Positions 1 through 8,653 of a DNA stretch of 64,000 nucleotides are shown one piece after another; position 1 is the first letter of the stretch, and each line of letters starts with the position of its first letter. The DNA is from PALSA-612 sp963846915. Its GTDB lineage: Bacteria > Actinomycetota > Thermoleophilia > Gaiellales > Gaiellaceae. The stretch lies in NCBI GenBank assembly GCA_963846915.1, contig CAWJXV010000005.1, positions 62,001-126,000 of the forward strand, written 5' to 3'. Position numbers and translations under genes: made by a program. The notes beneath the pieces are model-generated. The model worked only from the letters and a program-made list of their open reading frames with translations, was not told where the DNA came from and ran no database searches.

Positions 1-822
1 CGCAGAGGCGAGCCCGGCGGCGCCGCAATCCTGCAACGACTCGACGAGGCCGCGCTCGACGAGCTCGACGGAGACCTCGATCAGCTTGTTGCCCGTGAAC
101 GGGTCGCCGACCTGCACGGACGGGCGTTTCTCGGCCGCGCCCTCGCCGAGCTCCTGGCTCGCCAGCACGCTCGCGCCGCCGATCCCGTCGCGGCCGGTCG
201 TCGCGCCGTAGAGGACGAGCATGTTGCCCGCGGTCGACGCGCCGGCCCGCATCACGCGCTCGACCGACAGGAGCCCCACGCACATCGCGTTGACGAGGCA
301 GTTGCCGCCGTACTCGGGGTCGAAGACGGCCTCGCCGCCGACCGTGGGCACGCCGACCGAGTTCCCGTACGCGCCGATGCCGGCGACGGCGCGGTCGAAG
401 TGGTCGTCGGGAGCGCCGAAGCGGAGCAGGTCGAGGAGCGCCACCGGCCGGGCGCCCATCGCCGAGATGTCGCGGAGGATCCCGCCGACGCCGGTCGCGG
501 CGCCCTGGAACGGCTCGACCGCCGACGGGTGGTTGTGGCTCTCGACCTTGAATGCGACGGCCTCCCCGTCGCCGAGGTCGAGCACGCCCGCGTTCTCGCC
601 GGGCCCCTGCAGCACGCGCTCGCCCGTCGACGGCAGCCGGCGCAGGAGCAGCGCCGAGTGCTTGTACCCGCAGTGCTCCGACCAGAGGAGCGAGAAGACG
701 GCGAGCTCGAAGTGGTTCGGCTCGCGCCCCAGCAGGTCGAGGATGCGCTCCAGCTCCCCGTCGGTCAGCCCGAGGGCCCGATGGAGGCCGGCCTCGGGGA
801 GCGGCTGCTGCTGGGCAAGCAT
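1..822 (-). CDS. purL: Phosphoribosylformylglycinamidine synthase subunit PurL, N-terminal part
   Basis: Large subunit of FGAM synthase, step 4 of purine synthesis, working with PurS and PurQ. The 274 visible codons run off the window edge, so the C-terminal two thirds are missing. Translation shows family hallmarks in order: WSEHCGYKHS near residue 35, the ATP/substrate segment KVESHNHPSA, GGILRDISAMGARP, and VGGEAVFDPEYGGN. The start is the ATG at 820-822, followed by a short Gln/Pro N-terminus normal for the small (about 740 aa) PurL form. The rest of the pur genes lie at 38-43 kb, so purL is separated from them. No frameshift is visible. Identity is secure. Confidence 0.95.
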   Translation of the reverse strand, partial: MLAQQQPLPEAGLHRALGLTDGELERILDLLGREPNHFELAVFSLLWSEHCGYKHSALLLRRLPSTGERVLQGPGENAGVLDLGDGEAVAFKVESHNHPSAVEPFQGAATGVGGILRDISAMGARPVALLDLLRFGAPDDHFDRAVAGIGAYGNSVGVPTVGGEAVFDPEYGGNCLVNAMCVGLLSVERVMRAGASTAGNMLVLYGATTGRDGIGGASVLASQELGEGAAEKRPSVQVGDPFTGNKLIEVSVELVERGLVESLQDCGAAGLASA

Positions 823-881
823 GGCCAGAGAATCCAGTCTAGAACGGGAACCCGACGAGCCGCCGATACGTTGTTCCCCGC

Positions 882-1787
882 ATGACCCGGCGCCAGGTCG
901 TCCTGCTGCTAGCGCTCTCGGCGATCTGGGGATCGTCGTTCATGTTCATCAAGGTGGGGATCGAGGAGCTCGAGCCCTCGACGCTCGTTGCCGGTCGGCT
1001 CGTGCTGGCTGCGCTGACACTGGTCGTGATCGTCGCGCTGCGCACACCGCTCGGCGCGGCATTCGCCGAGATCCGAGCCCATTTCCGGGCCTTCCTCTTC
1101 GTCGCGCTCCTCAACTCGGTCGTGCCCTTCTGGCTCCTCGCCTGGGGCGAGACCCGCATCGACTCCGGGCTGGCCGCCCTGCTCCAGGCCGGCGCGCCGC
1201 TGTTCACCGCGCTCCTCGCCACCTTCTTCTTCCGATCGGAGCGCGTCGACGGAGCGCGCCTCGTCGGCGTACTCGTCGGCTTCGGCGGCGTCGCGCTGCT
1301 CGTCGGCGCGGTGCCGAGTGGCAGCCTCCTCGGCGCGCTCGCCGTCGTCGCCACGGGCTTCTGCTACGCGGCCTCGTCGCTCGCGGGCGGGCGCTACCTG
1401 AGGGCCGTTCCCGCCGCGACGATCGCGCTCGGCACGACGACGATCGCGTCCGTGGTCGTCCTGCCGTTCGGGATCGCGCAGGCGCCGACCAGCATGCCGA
1501 GCTGGAAGGTGATCGGCTCTGTCTTCGCCCTCGGCGTCGTCGGCCTCGGCGTGGCCTACGTCATCTATTTCGGGCTGATCACGGGCGCCGGCGCCTCGCG
1601 CGCGATCCTCGTCACGTACCTTGTCCCGCCGATGGCGCTCTTCTACGGCGCGACGATCCTCGACGAGAAGGTGTCCGCCAACGACCTGGCGGGCCTGGCG
1701 CTGATCCTGTTCGGCGTCTCGCTCGGCACCGGCGTCCTGCAGCAGCGGCTGCGGCGGAGCCGGACGCCTGCGGAGGTCCAGGCGTGA
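882..1787 (+). CDS. EamA-family DMT transporter
   Basis: A 301-residue polytopic membrane protein of the drug/metabolite transporter superfamily, with two EamA halves of five helices each. The N-terminal signature AIWGSSFMFIKVG and the second-half segment YLVPPMALFYGATILDE are typical. Substrate is unknown; family members export amino acids, sugars or metabolites. A TACGTT hexamer at 867-872 lies nine bases before the ATG and there is no Shine-Dalgarno sequence, suggesting a leaderless transcript. Eleven bases downstream begins a second, clearly homologous EamA gene, so the pair may be a tandem duplication or form a heteromeric carrier. Confidence 0.9.
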   Translation: MTRRQVVLLLALSAIWGSSFMFIKVGIEELEPSTLVAGRLVLAALTLVVIVALRTPLGAAFAEIRAHFRAFLFVALLNSVVPFWLLAWGETRIDSGLAALLQAGAPLFTALLATFFFRSERVDGARLVGVLVGFGGVALLVGAVPSGSLLGALAVVATGFCYAASSLAGGRYLRAVPAATIALGTTTIASVVVLPFGIAQAPTSMPSWKVIGSVFALGVVGLGVAYVIYFGLITGAGASRAILVTYLVPPMALFYGATILDEKVSANDLAGLALILFGVSLGTGVLQQRLRRSRTPAEVQA

Positions 1788-1797
1788 GGATCAGCCC

Positions 1798-2712
1798 GTG
1801 AGCCAGCGCTACCTGCCACCCGTGCTGCTCCTGGCGGCGATCTGGGGCGCGTCGTACCTGTTCATCAAGGTCGGCGTGCGCGACTTCCAGCCGGCGACGC
1901 TGATGTCGCTCCGGCTCGTGATCGCCTTCGTGCCGCTGTTCGTCTTCGTCGCCGTGACGCGCGGAGGCGCCCGGCACGCGGCGCGCGAGCTCGCATCCGT
2001 GTGGAGGGTGGGGCTCGTGCTCGGTCTGCTGAGCGCGGCCGTGCCGTTCACGCTCGTCGCCTGGGGCGAGACGCACATCGACTCGGGCGTGGCCGGGGTC
2101 GCGCAGGCGAGCCTGCCGCTCTTCACCGCACTCCTGGCGCTCAAGTTCAAGGCGAGCGAGCGCGCGACGGGCCAGCGGCTCGTCGGGATCGCGGTCGGGC
2201 TCGTCGGTGTCGGCGTCCTGACGGGCGTCGACCCCGGCAACGGGTGGTGGGCAGTCGCGGGCACGTGCGCCGTCCTGCTGTCGTCGCTCTCGTACTCCGC
2301 CGGCGGTCTCTTCGGGCAGACGCAGACGGCGACGGTCTCGGGGCCGGTGCTCGCGGCGGCGACGACGCTCTTCGGCGCGATCGTGCTCCTCCCCTGGGGT
2401 CTCTTCGACCTGCCGTCGCACATGCCCGGCTGGAAGTCGATCGCGTCGCTGTTCGCACTCGCGCTCGCCGGCACGGCGTTCGCGCAACTGCTGCTCTTCC
2501 ACGTGCTGCGCGTGCACGGCGCCGCGAAGGTCTCGCTCGTCGCGTACCTGATGCCGCCGTTCGCGCTCTTCTACGGCTCGACGATCCTCGGCGAGCCGGT
2601 GCGCTGGTCTGCGATCGCGGGGCTCGTGCTGATCCTCCTCGGGGTCGCGCTCGGCTCCGGCGGGATGGCGCTCAGGCGCAGGCGACGGGCGGCTCTTCGG
2701 ACGGCGCCGTGA
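1798..2712 (+). CDS. EamA-family DMT transporter, second tandem copy
   Basis: A 304-residue paralogue of the preceding gene, sharing AAIWGASYLFIKVG at the N-terminus, WGETHIDSG in the third helix region and YLMPPFALFYGSTILGE in the second EamA domain. Ten hydrophobic segments are visible. The GTG at 1798 is chosen because it puts the first transmembrane helix in register with the upstream copy. The stop codon overlaps the GTG of the next gene (GTGA, 2709-2712), so the acetyltransferase is probably translationally coupled. Substrate cannot be read from sequence. Confidence 0.9.
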   Translation: MSQRYLPPVLLLAAIWGASYLFIKVGVRDFQPATLMSLRLVIAFVPLFVFVAVTRGGARHAARELASVWRVGLVLGLLSAAVPFTLVAWGETHIDSGVAGVAQASLPLFTALLALKFKASERATGQRLVGIAVGLVGVGVLTGVDPGNGWWAVAGTCAVLLSSLSYSAGGLFGQTQTATVSGPVLAAATTLFGAIVLLPWGLFDLPSHMPGWKSIASLFALALAGTAFAQLLLFHVLRVHGAAKVSLVAYLMPPFALFYGSTILGEPVRWSAIAGLVLILLGVALGSGGMALRRRRRAALRTAP

Positions 2713-3236
2713 TCGAGGCGGGCGGGGTCCGGGTGCGGCGCGCCGAGTGGGAGGACATCGACTTCCTCGTCGACCTGCTCGGTCACGAGGAGGTGGAGCC
2801 GTTTCTGGCGGGCGCCCGCGATCGCGGCGACCTGCTCGACGAGATCGACCGTTCGCTCGCCGAGCCGGAGGAGTTCGGCCGCTTCGTCATCGAGGCCGAC
2901 GCCGGCGGCGAGTGGCAGCGCGCGGGCGCGGTCGGCTTCGAGGTGCGCAACAGGCGCAGCCGGATCGCGTTCCTCCAGCGCCTCGCGGTTCACCCGGACC
3001 ACCGCGGGAAGCGCATCAGCGACGAGGCCGCGCGTCTCCTCCAGCGTTATCTGATCTTCGACCTCGGCTACCACAGGCTCGAGCTCGAGATCTACGGCTT
3101 CAACGAGCGTGCGATCGCCCAGGCCGCGCGCGCCGGCTTCGTCCGCGAGGGCACCAAGCGCCGCGCCTACCTGCGCGACGGCGACTGGGTCGACGGCGTG
3201 CTCTTCGGCGTGACGCGCGAAGACTTCGAGCAGTAG
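2709..3236 (+). CDS. GNAT-family N-acetyltransferase
   Basis: A 175-residue soluble protein with the GNAT fold. The acetyl-CoA pyrophosphate loop is visible as LAVHPDHRGKRISDEAARLL (motif A, Q/RxxGxG/A-like), followed by the motif B region YHRLELEIYGFNERAIAQAARAGF and the usual C-terminal strand (REGTKRRAYLRDGDWVDG). This resembles the RimJ/RimL or spermidine-acetyltransferase branch, but the acceptor is unknown. The GTG start overlaps the upstream transporter stop by four bases, so it is expressed with it; the enzyme may modify the exported compound, which is inference. Confidence 0.88.
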   Translation: MIEAGGVRVRRAEWEDIDFLVDLLGHEEVEPFLAGARDRGDLLDEIDRSLAEPEEFGRFVIEADAGGEWQRAGAVGFEVRNRRSRIAFLQRLAVHPDHRGKRISDEAARLLQRYLIFDLGYHRLELEIYGFNERAIAQAARAGFVREGTKRRAYLRDGDWVDGVLFGVTREDFEQ

Positions 3237-3263
3237 CCGCCGCGCCTAGTACCTTCAGGGCGC

Positions 3264-3629
3264 ATGCCGGAGCAGCCGTTCGACGAGGCGCGCGACGCGA
3301 CCCGCCGTACCAGGCTCGCGAACGAGCGCACCTATCTCGCGTGGTGGCGTACCGGGCTGACGGCGCTGGCGGTCAGCTTCGCGGCCGGCCGGCTCCTGCC
3401 CGAGCTTGCAAAGGGGTCGACGGCCTGGCCGTACGAGGTGATCGGCGTCGCGTTCGCGCTCGTCGGGGTCGGGTTCATCGTCCAGGGCTACCGGCGGCAG
3501 AAGCGGATCGACCAGGCGCTCGACCGCGGGGAGTACGCGCCCCTCGAGGGCTGGGCCGCGTTGGCGTTCGCGCTCGTCGGCGCCCTTCTCGGCCTCGGGA
3601 CGCTCGTGCTCGTCCTTGCGCATCCGTAG
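3264..3629 (+). CDS. DUF202 (YidH-like) inner membrane protein
   Basis: A 121-residue membrane protein. It has the DUF202 signature TRLANERTYLAWWRTGLTAL at residues 15-35, then three hydrophobic segments (about 32-47, 57-72 and 95-117). The family function is unknown. There is no Shine-Dalgarno sequence; a TACCTT hexamer at 3250-3255 precedes the ATG by eight bases, fitting a leaderless promoter. The next 120 bases to the Ppx gene carry a TTTTCCACA DnaA-box-like sequence at 3643-3651. Confidence 0.85.
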   Translation: MPEQPFDEARDATRRTRLANERTYLAWWRTGLTALAVSFAAGRLLPELAKGSTAWPYEVIGVAFALVGVGFIVQGYRRQKRIDQALDRGEYAPLEGWAALAFALVGALLGLGTLVLVLAHP

Positions 3630-3752
3630 CGCGGGCTCGAAGTTTTCCACAGCCTTTTCCAGGGGATCCCCAGCAGCCAAGCCGGAGTTGCCACCTGTTC
3701 ACCAGTTCGTAGCCGCCTGTCAGCCGCGGCGGCTGCTTGGATCGGACGTGCG

Positions 3753-4640
3753 ATGAACGTCGGGGTCATCGATGTGGGGTCGAACACGATCCGGCTGCTC
3801 CTCGCCTCGGTCCACGGGGCAGAGCTTCGCGTGCTCGAGCAGCGCACCGCCTGGGTCCGGCTCGGCGCCGACATCTCGAGCGACGGTGCGATCTCGGATG
3901 CCCGCCTCGACGCGGCCGCCGAGGCCGTGGCCGGGTTCGCCGCCGAGGCGCGCCGGCACGGGTGCATGCAGCTCGAGACCCTCGTCGCCTCTCCCGGCCG
4001 GCAGGCCGAGAACGGCAGCGAGCTCCTGCGCCGGCTCGAGCGGGCGTCGCGGACGACGGTTCGCGTCCTGCGCCGCGACGAGGAGGCCCGCCTCGCCTAC
4101 GAGGGCGCGGTCGCGGCTGCACAGGTCGACGCGGACACCGTCGCCGTGTGCGACGTGGGCGGGGGCTCCACGCAGCTCGCGGTCGGGATCCCGGGCAACG
4201 GGCCGACCTGGCTGCGCTCGGTCGACATCGGCTCGCTGCGCCTGACGACGCAGGCGTTCGGGAACGACCCGCCGGGCAAGAAGGCCGTCTTCGCCGCTCG
4301 CAAGCTCGTCCGCGAGCAGTTCGACGGATTCGTCCTACCGCTGCCGAAGGAGGCGCTCGTCGTCGGCGGCAGCGCGCGAGGCCTGCGCCGGCTGCTCGGG
4401 ACGCGCACGCTCGGGCCCGACGAGCTCGACGAGGCCGTGCGCCAGCTGCGCAAGCGGCCGTCGGCCGAGGTGGCGGAGGAACACGGCATCGACCCGGAGC
4501 GGGCACGGACGCTGCTCGGAGGCGCGCTGATCCTCTCCGAGGTGCGCAGGCGGCTCGCGATCCCGCTCGTGGTCGGCCGCGGCGGCGTCCGCGAAGGCGC
4601 CGCGCTCGAGCTCGCCGCGCAGCAGCTCTCTGCTGCCTGA
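3753..4640 (+). CDS. Ppx/GppA-family phosphatase (exopolyphosphatase-like)
   Basis: A 295-residue member of the ASKHA-fold Ppx/GppA family, which hydrolyses terminal phosphate from polyphosphate or pppGpp. The phosphate-1 motif VIDVGSNTIRLLLA is at residues 5-18 and the phosphate-2 motif CDVGGGSTQLAVG near 130-142. It is the short, single-module actinobacterial form, lacking the C-terminal HD domain of E. coli Ppx. It lies 440 bases upstream of ppk on the same strand, and so next to the enzyme making its probable substrate. The stop codon sits in the first unit of a 17-bp tandem repeat. Substrate preference (polyP versus pppGpp) is not decidable here. Confidence 0.88.
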   Translation: MNVGVIDVGSNTIRLLLASVHGAELRVLEQRTAWVRLGADISSDGAISDARLDAAAEAVAGFAAEARRHGCMQLETLVASPGRQAENGSELLRRLERASRTTVRVLRRDEEARLAYEGAVAAAQVDADTVAVCDVGGGSTQLAVGIPGNGPTWLRSVDIGSLRLTTQAFGNDPPGKKAVFAARKLVREQFDGFVLPLPKEALVVGGSARGLRRLLGTRTLGPDELDEAVRQLRKRPSAEVAEEHGIDPERARTLLGGALILSEVRRRLAIPLVVGRGGVREGAALELAAQQLSAA

Positions 4641-4682
4641 ACCTCGAAGCTGCCTGAACCTCGAAGCTGCCTGAACCTCGAG
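4632..4682 (+). repeat. Three tandem 17-bp repeats over the ppx stop codon
   Basis: Three consecutive copies of the unit GCTGCCTGAACCTCGAA (4632-4648, 4649-4665, 4666-4682; the last copy ends in G). Each carries a TGA, and the first TGA (4638-4640) is the phosphatase stop. Because 17 is not a multiple of three, copies stop translation in different frames. Slippage is the likely origin. Confidence 0.9.
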
Positions 4683-4683
4683 C

Positions 4684-4715
4684 GGCCCAGCTGCCGGGAG
4701 TGGCCCAGCTGCCGG
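4684..4715 (+). repeat. Two 18-bp direct repeats
   Basis: The 14-mer GGCCCAGCTGCCGG occurs at 4684-4697 and 4702-4715, an 18-bp period that directly follows the 17-bp array. It sits just past the stop of the small minus-strand gene at 4718-4897, so it lies in the convergent intergenic space. Confidence 0.8.
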
Positions 4716-4717
4716 AG

Positions 4718-4897
4718 TCAGGCTACGATCGGGCGGCGCCGGAGGCGCTCGACCAGCAGCCGCTGGTAACGCTCCCAACGCAGGCGACCGGGCGCGTAGG
4801 CGGCGATCGTCAGCTCCGCCTCGAGCTCGTCGTCCGACAGCGTCTCGAGCCCGCCACGGTCCAGCGCAGCAGGCTTGCGGAGCCCGCTAGGGTCCAT
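4718..4897 (-). CDS. Small conserved hypothetical protein, about 59 aa
   Basis: A short acidic-then-basic protein. The core LSDDELEAELTIAAYA at residues 20-35 is followed by an Arg-rich amphipathic helix (RYQRLLVERLRRR), a composition that looks protein-coding. The start is the ATG at 4895-4897; upstream sense codons in the same frame carry a near-duplicate of the first residues (PQKPAAMD then RKPAALD), an imperfect internal duplication. It is convergent with the Ppx-type gene and divergent from ppk. No function is known; a longer N-terminus is possible. Confidence 0.5.
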   Translation of the reverse strand: MDPSGLRKPAALDRGGLETLSDDELEAELTIAAYAPGRLRWERYQRLLVERLRRRPIVA

Positions 4898-5080
4898 GGC
4901 GGCAGGCTTCTGCGGCTCGTCGTGCGGATGCTCTCCCAGCCCACTCAACGGATCGCGAACCCTAGCGTGAGAGACGCCGACGATGGAGAACAGATGGTGA
5001 ACATCCGGCGTCGATGTGGTAACGGGACAACTCCCCTTCCCGAGGCACTGCGGGGCTGAGACAATCAAGGAGAGGCACCG

Positions 5081-7159
5081 TTGGCGAGAACCGAAGCCCA
5101 CCGCGAGATCGAGACGACGGCCGAGTTCGAGCCGATCTTCCTCAACCGCGAGCTCTCCCGGCTCGATTTCTACGAGCGTGTACTGCTGCTGGCCGCCGAC
5201 GACTCCCAGCCCCTGCTCGAGCGCGTCAACTACCTCGCGTTCTTCGGAGGCTTCCTCGACGAGTTCTTCCAGATCCGCGTCTCCGGCCTCAAGGAGCAGG
5301 CGGCGGCCGGTCTGCCGACGACGGCGCCGGACGGGCTCAGCCCGCGCGAACAGCTCGACGCGATCCGCGTCCGGGTGCATGAGCTGTCTACCCGCGCCGG
5401 CCGGATCTTCGAGACCATGCGCGACAAGCTCGGCTCCGCGGGAGTCCGCATCGTCGACTGGGACGAGCTCAAGACGACGCAGCGCGACGAGCTGCGCGAG
5501 ATGTTCGAAAACCGGATCTTCCCGGTGCTGACGCCGCTCGCCGTCGACCCCGCCCACCCGTTCCCGTACATCTCCAACCTCTCGCTGAACCTGGCCGTGG
5601 TCGCGCGCGACCCCTTGACGCGCGAGCCCCGCTTCGCGCGCGTGAAGGTGCCGCCGCTGCTGCCGCGGTTCCTCAAGGTGTCCGGCGGCCGGCGGTTCGT
5701 GCCGATCGAGCAGGTGATCGCATCGCACCTCGACCTGCTCTTCCCGGGGATGAAGATCGAGTCGTTCCACGTCTTCCGCGTCACGCGCGACGCAGACATC
5801 GAGATCGAGGTCGACGAGGCCGAGGACCTGCTCTCGGCGCTGCGCACCGAGCTCCTGCGGCGCCGCCGCTCGCCCGAGGCGGTCCGGCTCGAGATCAACC
5901 CGACGATGCCGAAGGAGTTGCGCGCGCTGCTTCAGCGCGAGCTCGACCTGAAGAGCTCCGACGTGTACATCTCCGACGGCCTCCTCGACCTCGGCGACCT
6001 GCGCGCGTTGACCGACCTGCGCCGCCCGTCGCTGAAGTCCAAGCCGTGGATCGGCGTCACGCAGCCCCGGCTCGCGGCGCTCAAGGGCACCCGTCCGGAC
6101 ATCTTCGAGGTGCTGCGCGCCGGCGACGTCCTCGTGCAACACCCGTACGACTCGTTCTCGACCTCGGTCGAGGAGTTCGTGCGCCAGGCCGCCGACGACC
6201 GCGACGTGCTCGCGATCAAGCAGACGCTGTACCGCACCTCCGACGAGGAGAGCCCGATCGTGCAGTCGCTCGTCCACGCAGCCGAGACCGGCAAGCAGGT
6301 CGTCGCTCTCGTCGAGCTGCAGGCGCGCGGCGACGAGGAGGCCAACATCGGCTGGGCTGGACGCCTCGAGCAGGCCGGCGTCCACGTCGTCTACGGCGTC
6401 GTCGGGCTCAAGACCCACGCCAAGACGGTGCTCGTCGTCCGGGCCGAGGCGGGCATCATCCGCCGCTACTGCCACGTCGGCACCGGCAACTACAACCCGG
6501 TCACCGCGCGCGTCTACGAGGACTGCGGGCTGCTCTCGGCCGATCCGGAGCTGACCGCCGACGTCGCCGATCTCTTCAACTACCTGACCGGCTATTCGAA
6601 CCAGCGGTCGTACCGGAAGGTGCTCGTCGCGCCCGGCGGGCTGCGCAAGGCGCTGCTCGACCTGATCCGCGAGGAGGCCGACGAGGGCGCCGACGGCCGG
6701 ATCGTCTTCAAGGTCAACAACCTGATCGACCCGGCGGTGATCGAGGCGCTGTACGAAGCCTCGCGGGCCGGTGTGCCGATCGACCTGATCGTGCGGTCGA
6801 TGTGCTGTCTCCAGCCCGGCATCAAGGGCCTGTCCGAGACGGTGCGGGTGCGCTCGATCGTCGGGCGCTACCTCGAGCACTCGCGCATCTTCCGCTTCGG
6901 GCCTGACAAGCGCGCGCGCTACTACATCGGCTCGGCCGACGTCATGCAGCGCAACCTCGACCGGCGCGTGGAGTGCGTCGCCCCGGTCACGGATCCCGCG
7001 CTCACCTCCCGTCTCGACGAGATCCTCGCGGTGTCGCTCGCCGACGACGTCCTCGCCTGGGAGCTCGGCCCGGCCGGCTGGCAGAAGGTGCCGACGGTGG
7101 CCGGGCTCGACAGCCAGCTCAGGTTCGAGGAGCTGGCGCTCGAGCGCACCGCACTGTGA
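5081..7159 (+). CDS. ppk1: Polyphosphate kinase 1
   Basis: Makes polyphosphate from ATP (reversibly). The 692 residues match the usual 690-740. Order: N-terminal helical domain (FLNRELSRLDFYERVL), head domain with HPFPYISNLSLNLA, then two phospholipase-D-like C domains. The phosphorylated His is in LKTHAKTVLVVR near residue 447, followed by RRYCHVGTGNYNP and the second-domain segment GSADVMQRNLDRRVE. The TTG start is set by a strong AAGGAGAGG ribosome site at 5068-5076. The stop overlaps the next start (GTGA), coupling it to the CYTH-CHAD gene. Conserved and intact. Confidence 0.96.
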   Translation: MARTEAHREIETTAEFEPIFLNRELSRLDFYERVLLLAADDSQPLLERVNYLAFFGGFLDEFFQIRVSGLKEQAAAGLPTTAPDGLSPREQLDAIRVRVHELSTRAGRIFETMRDKLGSAGVRIVDWDELKTTQRDELREMFENRIFPVLTPLAVDPAHPFPYISNLSLNLAVVARDPLTREPRFARVKVPPLLPRFLKVSGGRRFVPIEQVIASHLDLLFPGMKIESFHVFRVTRDADIEIEVDEAEDLLSALRTELLRRRRSPEAVRLEINPTMPKELRALLQRELDLKSSDVYISDGLLDLGDLRALTDLRRPSLKSKPWIGVTQPRLAALKGTRPDIFEVLRAGDVLVQHPYDSFSTSVEEFVRQAADDRDVLAIKQTLYRTSDEESPIVQSLVHAAETGKQVVALVELQARGDEEANIGWAGRLEQAGVHVVYGVVGLKTHAKTVLVVRAEAGIIRRYCHVGTGNYNPVTARVYEDCGLLSADPELTADVADLFNYLTGYSNQRSYRKVLVAPGGLRKALLDLIREEADEGADGRIVFKVNNLIDPAVIEALYEASRAGVPIDLIVRSMCCLQPGIKGLSETVRVRSIVGRYLEHSRIFRFGPDKRARYYIGSADVMQRNLDRRVECVAPVTDPALTSRLDEILAVSLADDVLAWELGPAGWQKVPTVAGLDSQLRFEELALERTAL

Positions 7160-8653
7160 AGGTCTCGCGCGAGCGGGAGCTCAAGCTCTCGGCTCCGCCC
7201 GGCTTTCGTATGCCCAGTCTCGCGCTCGTGGATGGCCTCGTCGGGACGCCGCGCGGGAGACGGCGACTGCTCGCGACGTACCTCGACACCGACGACTTCC
7301 GGCTGGCCCGCTTCGGCGTCACGCTCCGCCACCGGACCGGCGAGGGCTGGACGCTGAAGCTGCCGGCCGCCCCGACCGGCGACCTCCTCGTCAGGGACGA
7401 GCTCGTCTTCGGCGGCAGCGTGCGCCGCCCGCCCGCGGAGGCGATCGACCTCGTCCAGGCGTACTCCCGCGCGCGCCCGGTCGAGCCGTGCGCGCGGCTG
7501 CGCACCCTGCGAACCGTGGTCGACGTTGCGAACGGCGACGGGCAGCGGGTCGGCGAGCTCGTCGACGACCGGGTGGCGTCGCTTTCCGAGACGCGGCGCG
7601 TGCAGGCGTCGTTCCGCGAGCTCGAGCTCGAGGTGGACGAGGACGCGCCGGCGAAGCTCGTGAAGCGCCTCGTGCGCCTGCTCGAGAGCGCCGGCGCCGA
7701 ACAGTCCTCTCAGCTCCCGAAGCTCGTCCGCGCGATCGGCGCCCCCGCTCAGGCGCCGCCCGACGTTGCCCTCGTCGAGGTCGGCGAGGCCTCGACTGCC
7801 GGCGAGGTCGTGCAGAGCGCGCTCGCGACCGCCGTCGCACGGCTGATCCACCACGACCCTCTGGTCAGGCTCGACCGGGACCCCGAGGGCGTCCACAAGA
7901 TGCGCGTCGCGACGCGGACGCTCCGCTCCGACCTGCGGACGTTCGAGCCGCTGCTCGACAAGGCGTGGAGCGACGGCCTGAGGAACGAGCTCGGCTGGCT
8001 GGCGGGGCTGCTCGGCCGGGTCCGCGACACGGACGTCCTGCTCGCCGGGCTCGAGGCGCGCGTCGCCAAGCTCGGCGACGCGGAGGCGAAGGCGGCGGGA
8101 CGAGTCCTCGCCGCGCCTCCGGGCCGAGCGCGCCGAGGCGCTCGCGGAGCTCCTGGCCGCTCTTCGCGACGAGCGGTACGTCGAGCTCCTCGACCGGCTC
8201 GTGGACGCTGTGGCGGCGCCGCGGCTCGTGGCCGAGGCGTCCGGCCCGGCGAAGGAGCTCGTGCCGCCGCTCGTGCAGACGCCGTGGCGCGCGCTCGAAC
8301 GCGCCGTCGAGGCGCTCGGGAAGCGCCCCGACGACGCTGCGCTCCACGACGTGCGGATCCGGGCGAAGCGCTGCCGCTACGCGGCCGAGGCGGCCGCGCC
8401 CGTGCTGGGCAAGCGGGCCGGTGCGTTTGCGCGCGCCGCCGCGGACCTCCAGCAGGTGCTCGGAGAGCTGAACGACGCCGTCGTCGCCGAGGGCTGGCTT
8501 CGCCGCTGGGCGTTCGGGCGACGCTCGCCCGGGGCCGTCTTCGCCGCCGGCGAGCTCGCGGCACTCGAGCGCGGCACCGCTGACGAGGCGCGCGGATCCT
8601 GGCAGCGCGCGTGGAAGGCGCTCGTTGCAGCCCGGCCGCGCTCGCTCGCGTGA
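7156..8653 (+). CDS. CYTH-CHAD domain protein, one-base frameshift near 8117
   Basis: An N-terminal CYTH (triphosphate tunnel) domain begins with the ExExK metal motif ERELK at residues 5-9. A CHAD domain follows, with the two basic helices VHKMRVATRTLRSDLRTF and HDVRIRAKRCRYAAEAAAP that bind polyphosphate in characterised CHAD proteins. Length would be about 498 aa. The frame breaks near 8117: one extra C in GCGCCTCCGGG; removing it joins VLAAL to RAERAEALAELL without loss, so I read it as a sequence error or very recent mutation. The GTG start overlaps the ppk stop and its own stop overlaps the next GTG. Role: polyP binding or inorganic triphosphate hydrolysis linked to ppk. Confidence 0.85.

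Noticed and set aside
4718..6880. A 720-codon open frame on the minus strand opposite ppk
   Set aside because: It is the antisense shadow of ppk1 in GC-rich DNA; only its last 59 codons, outside ppk, look like a real protein and are annotated separately.
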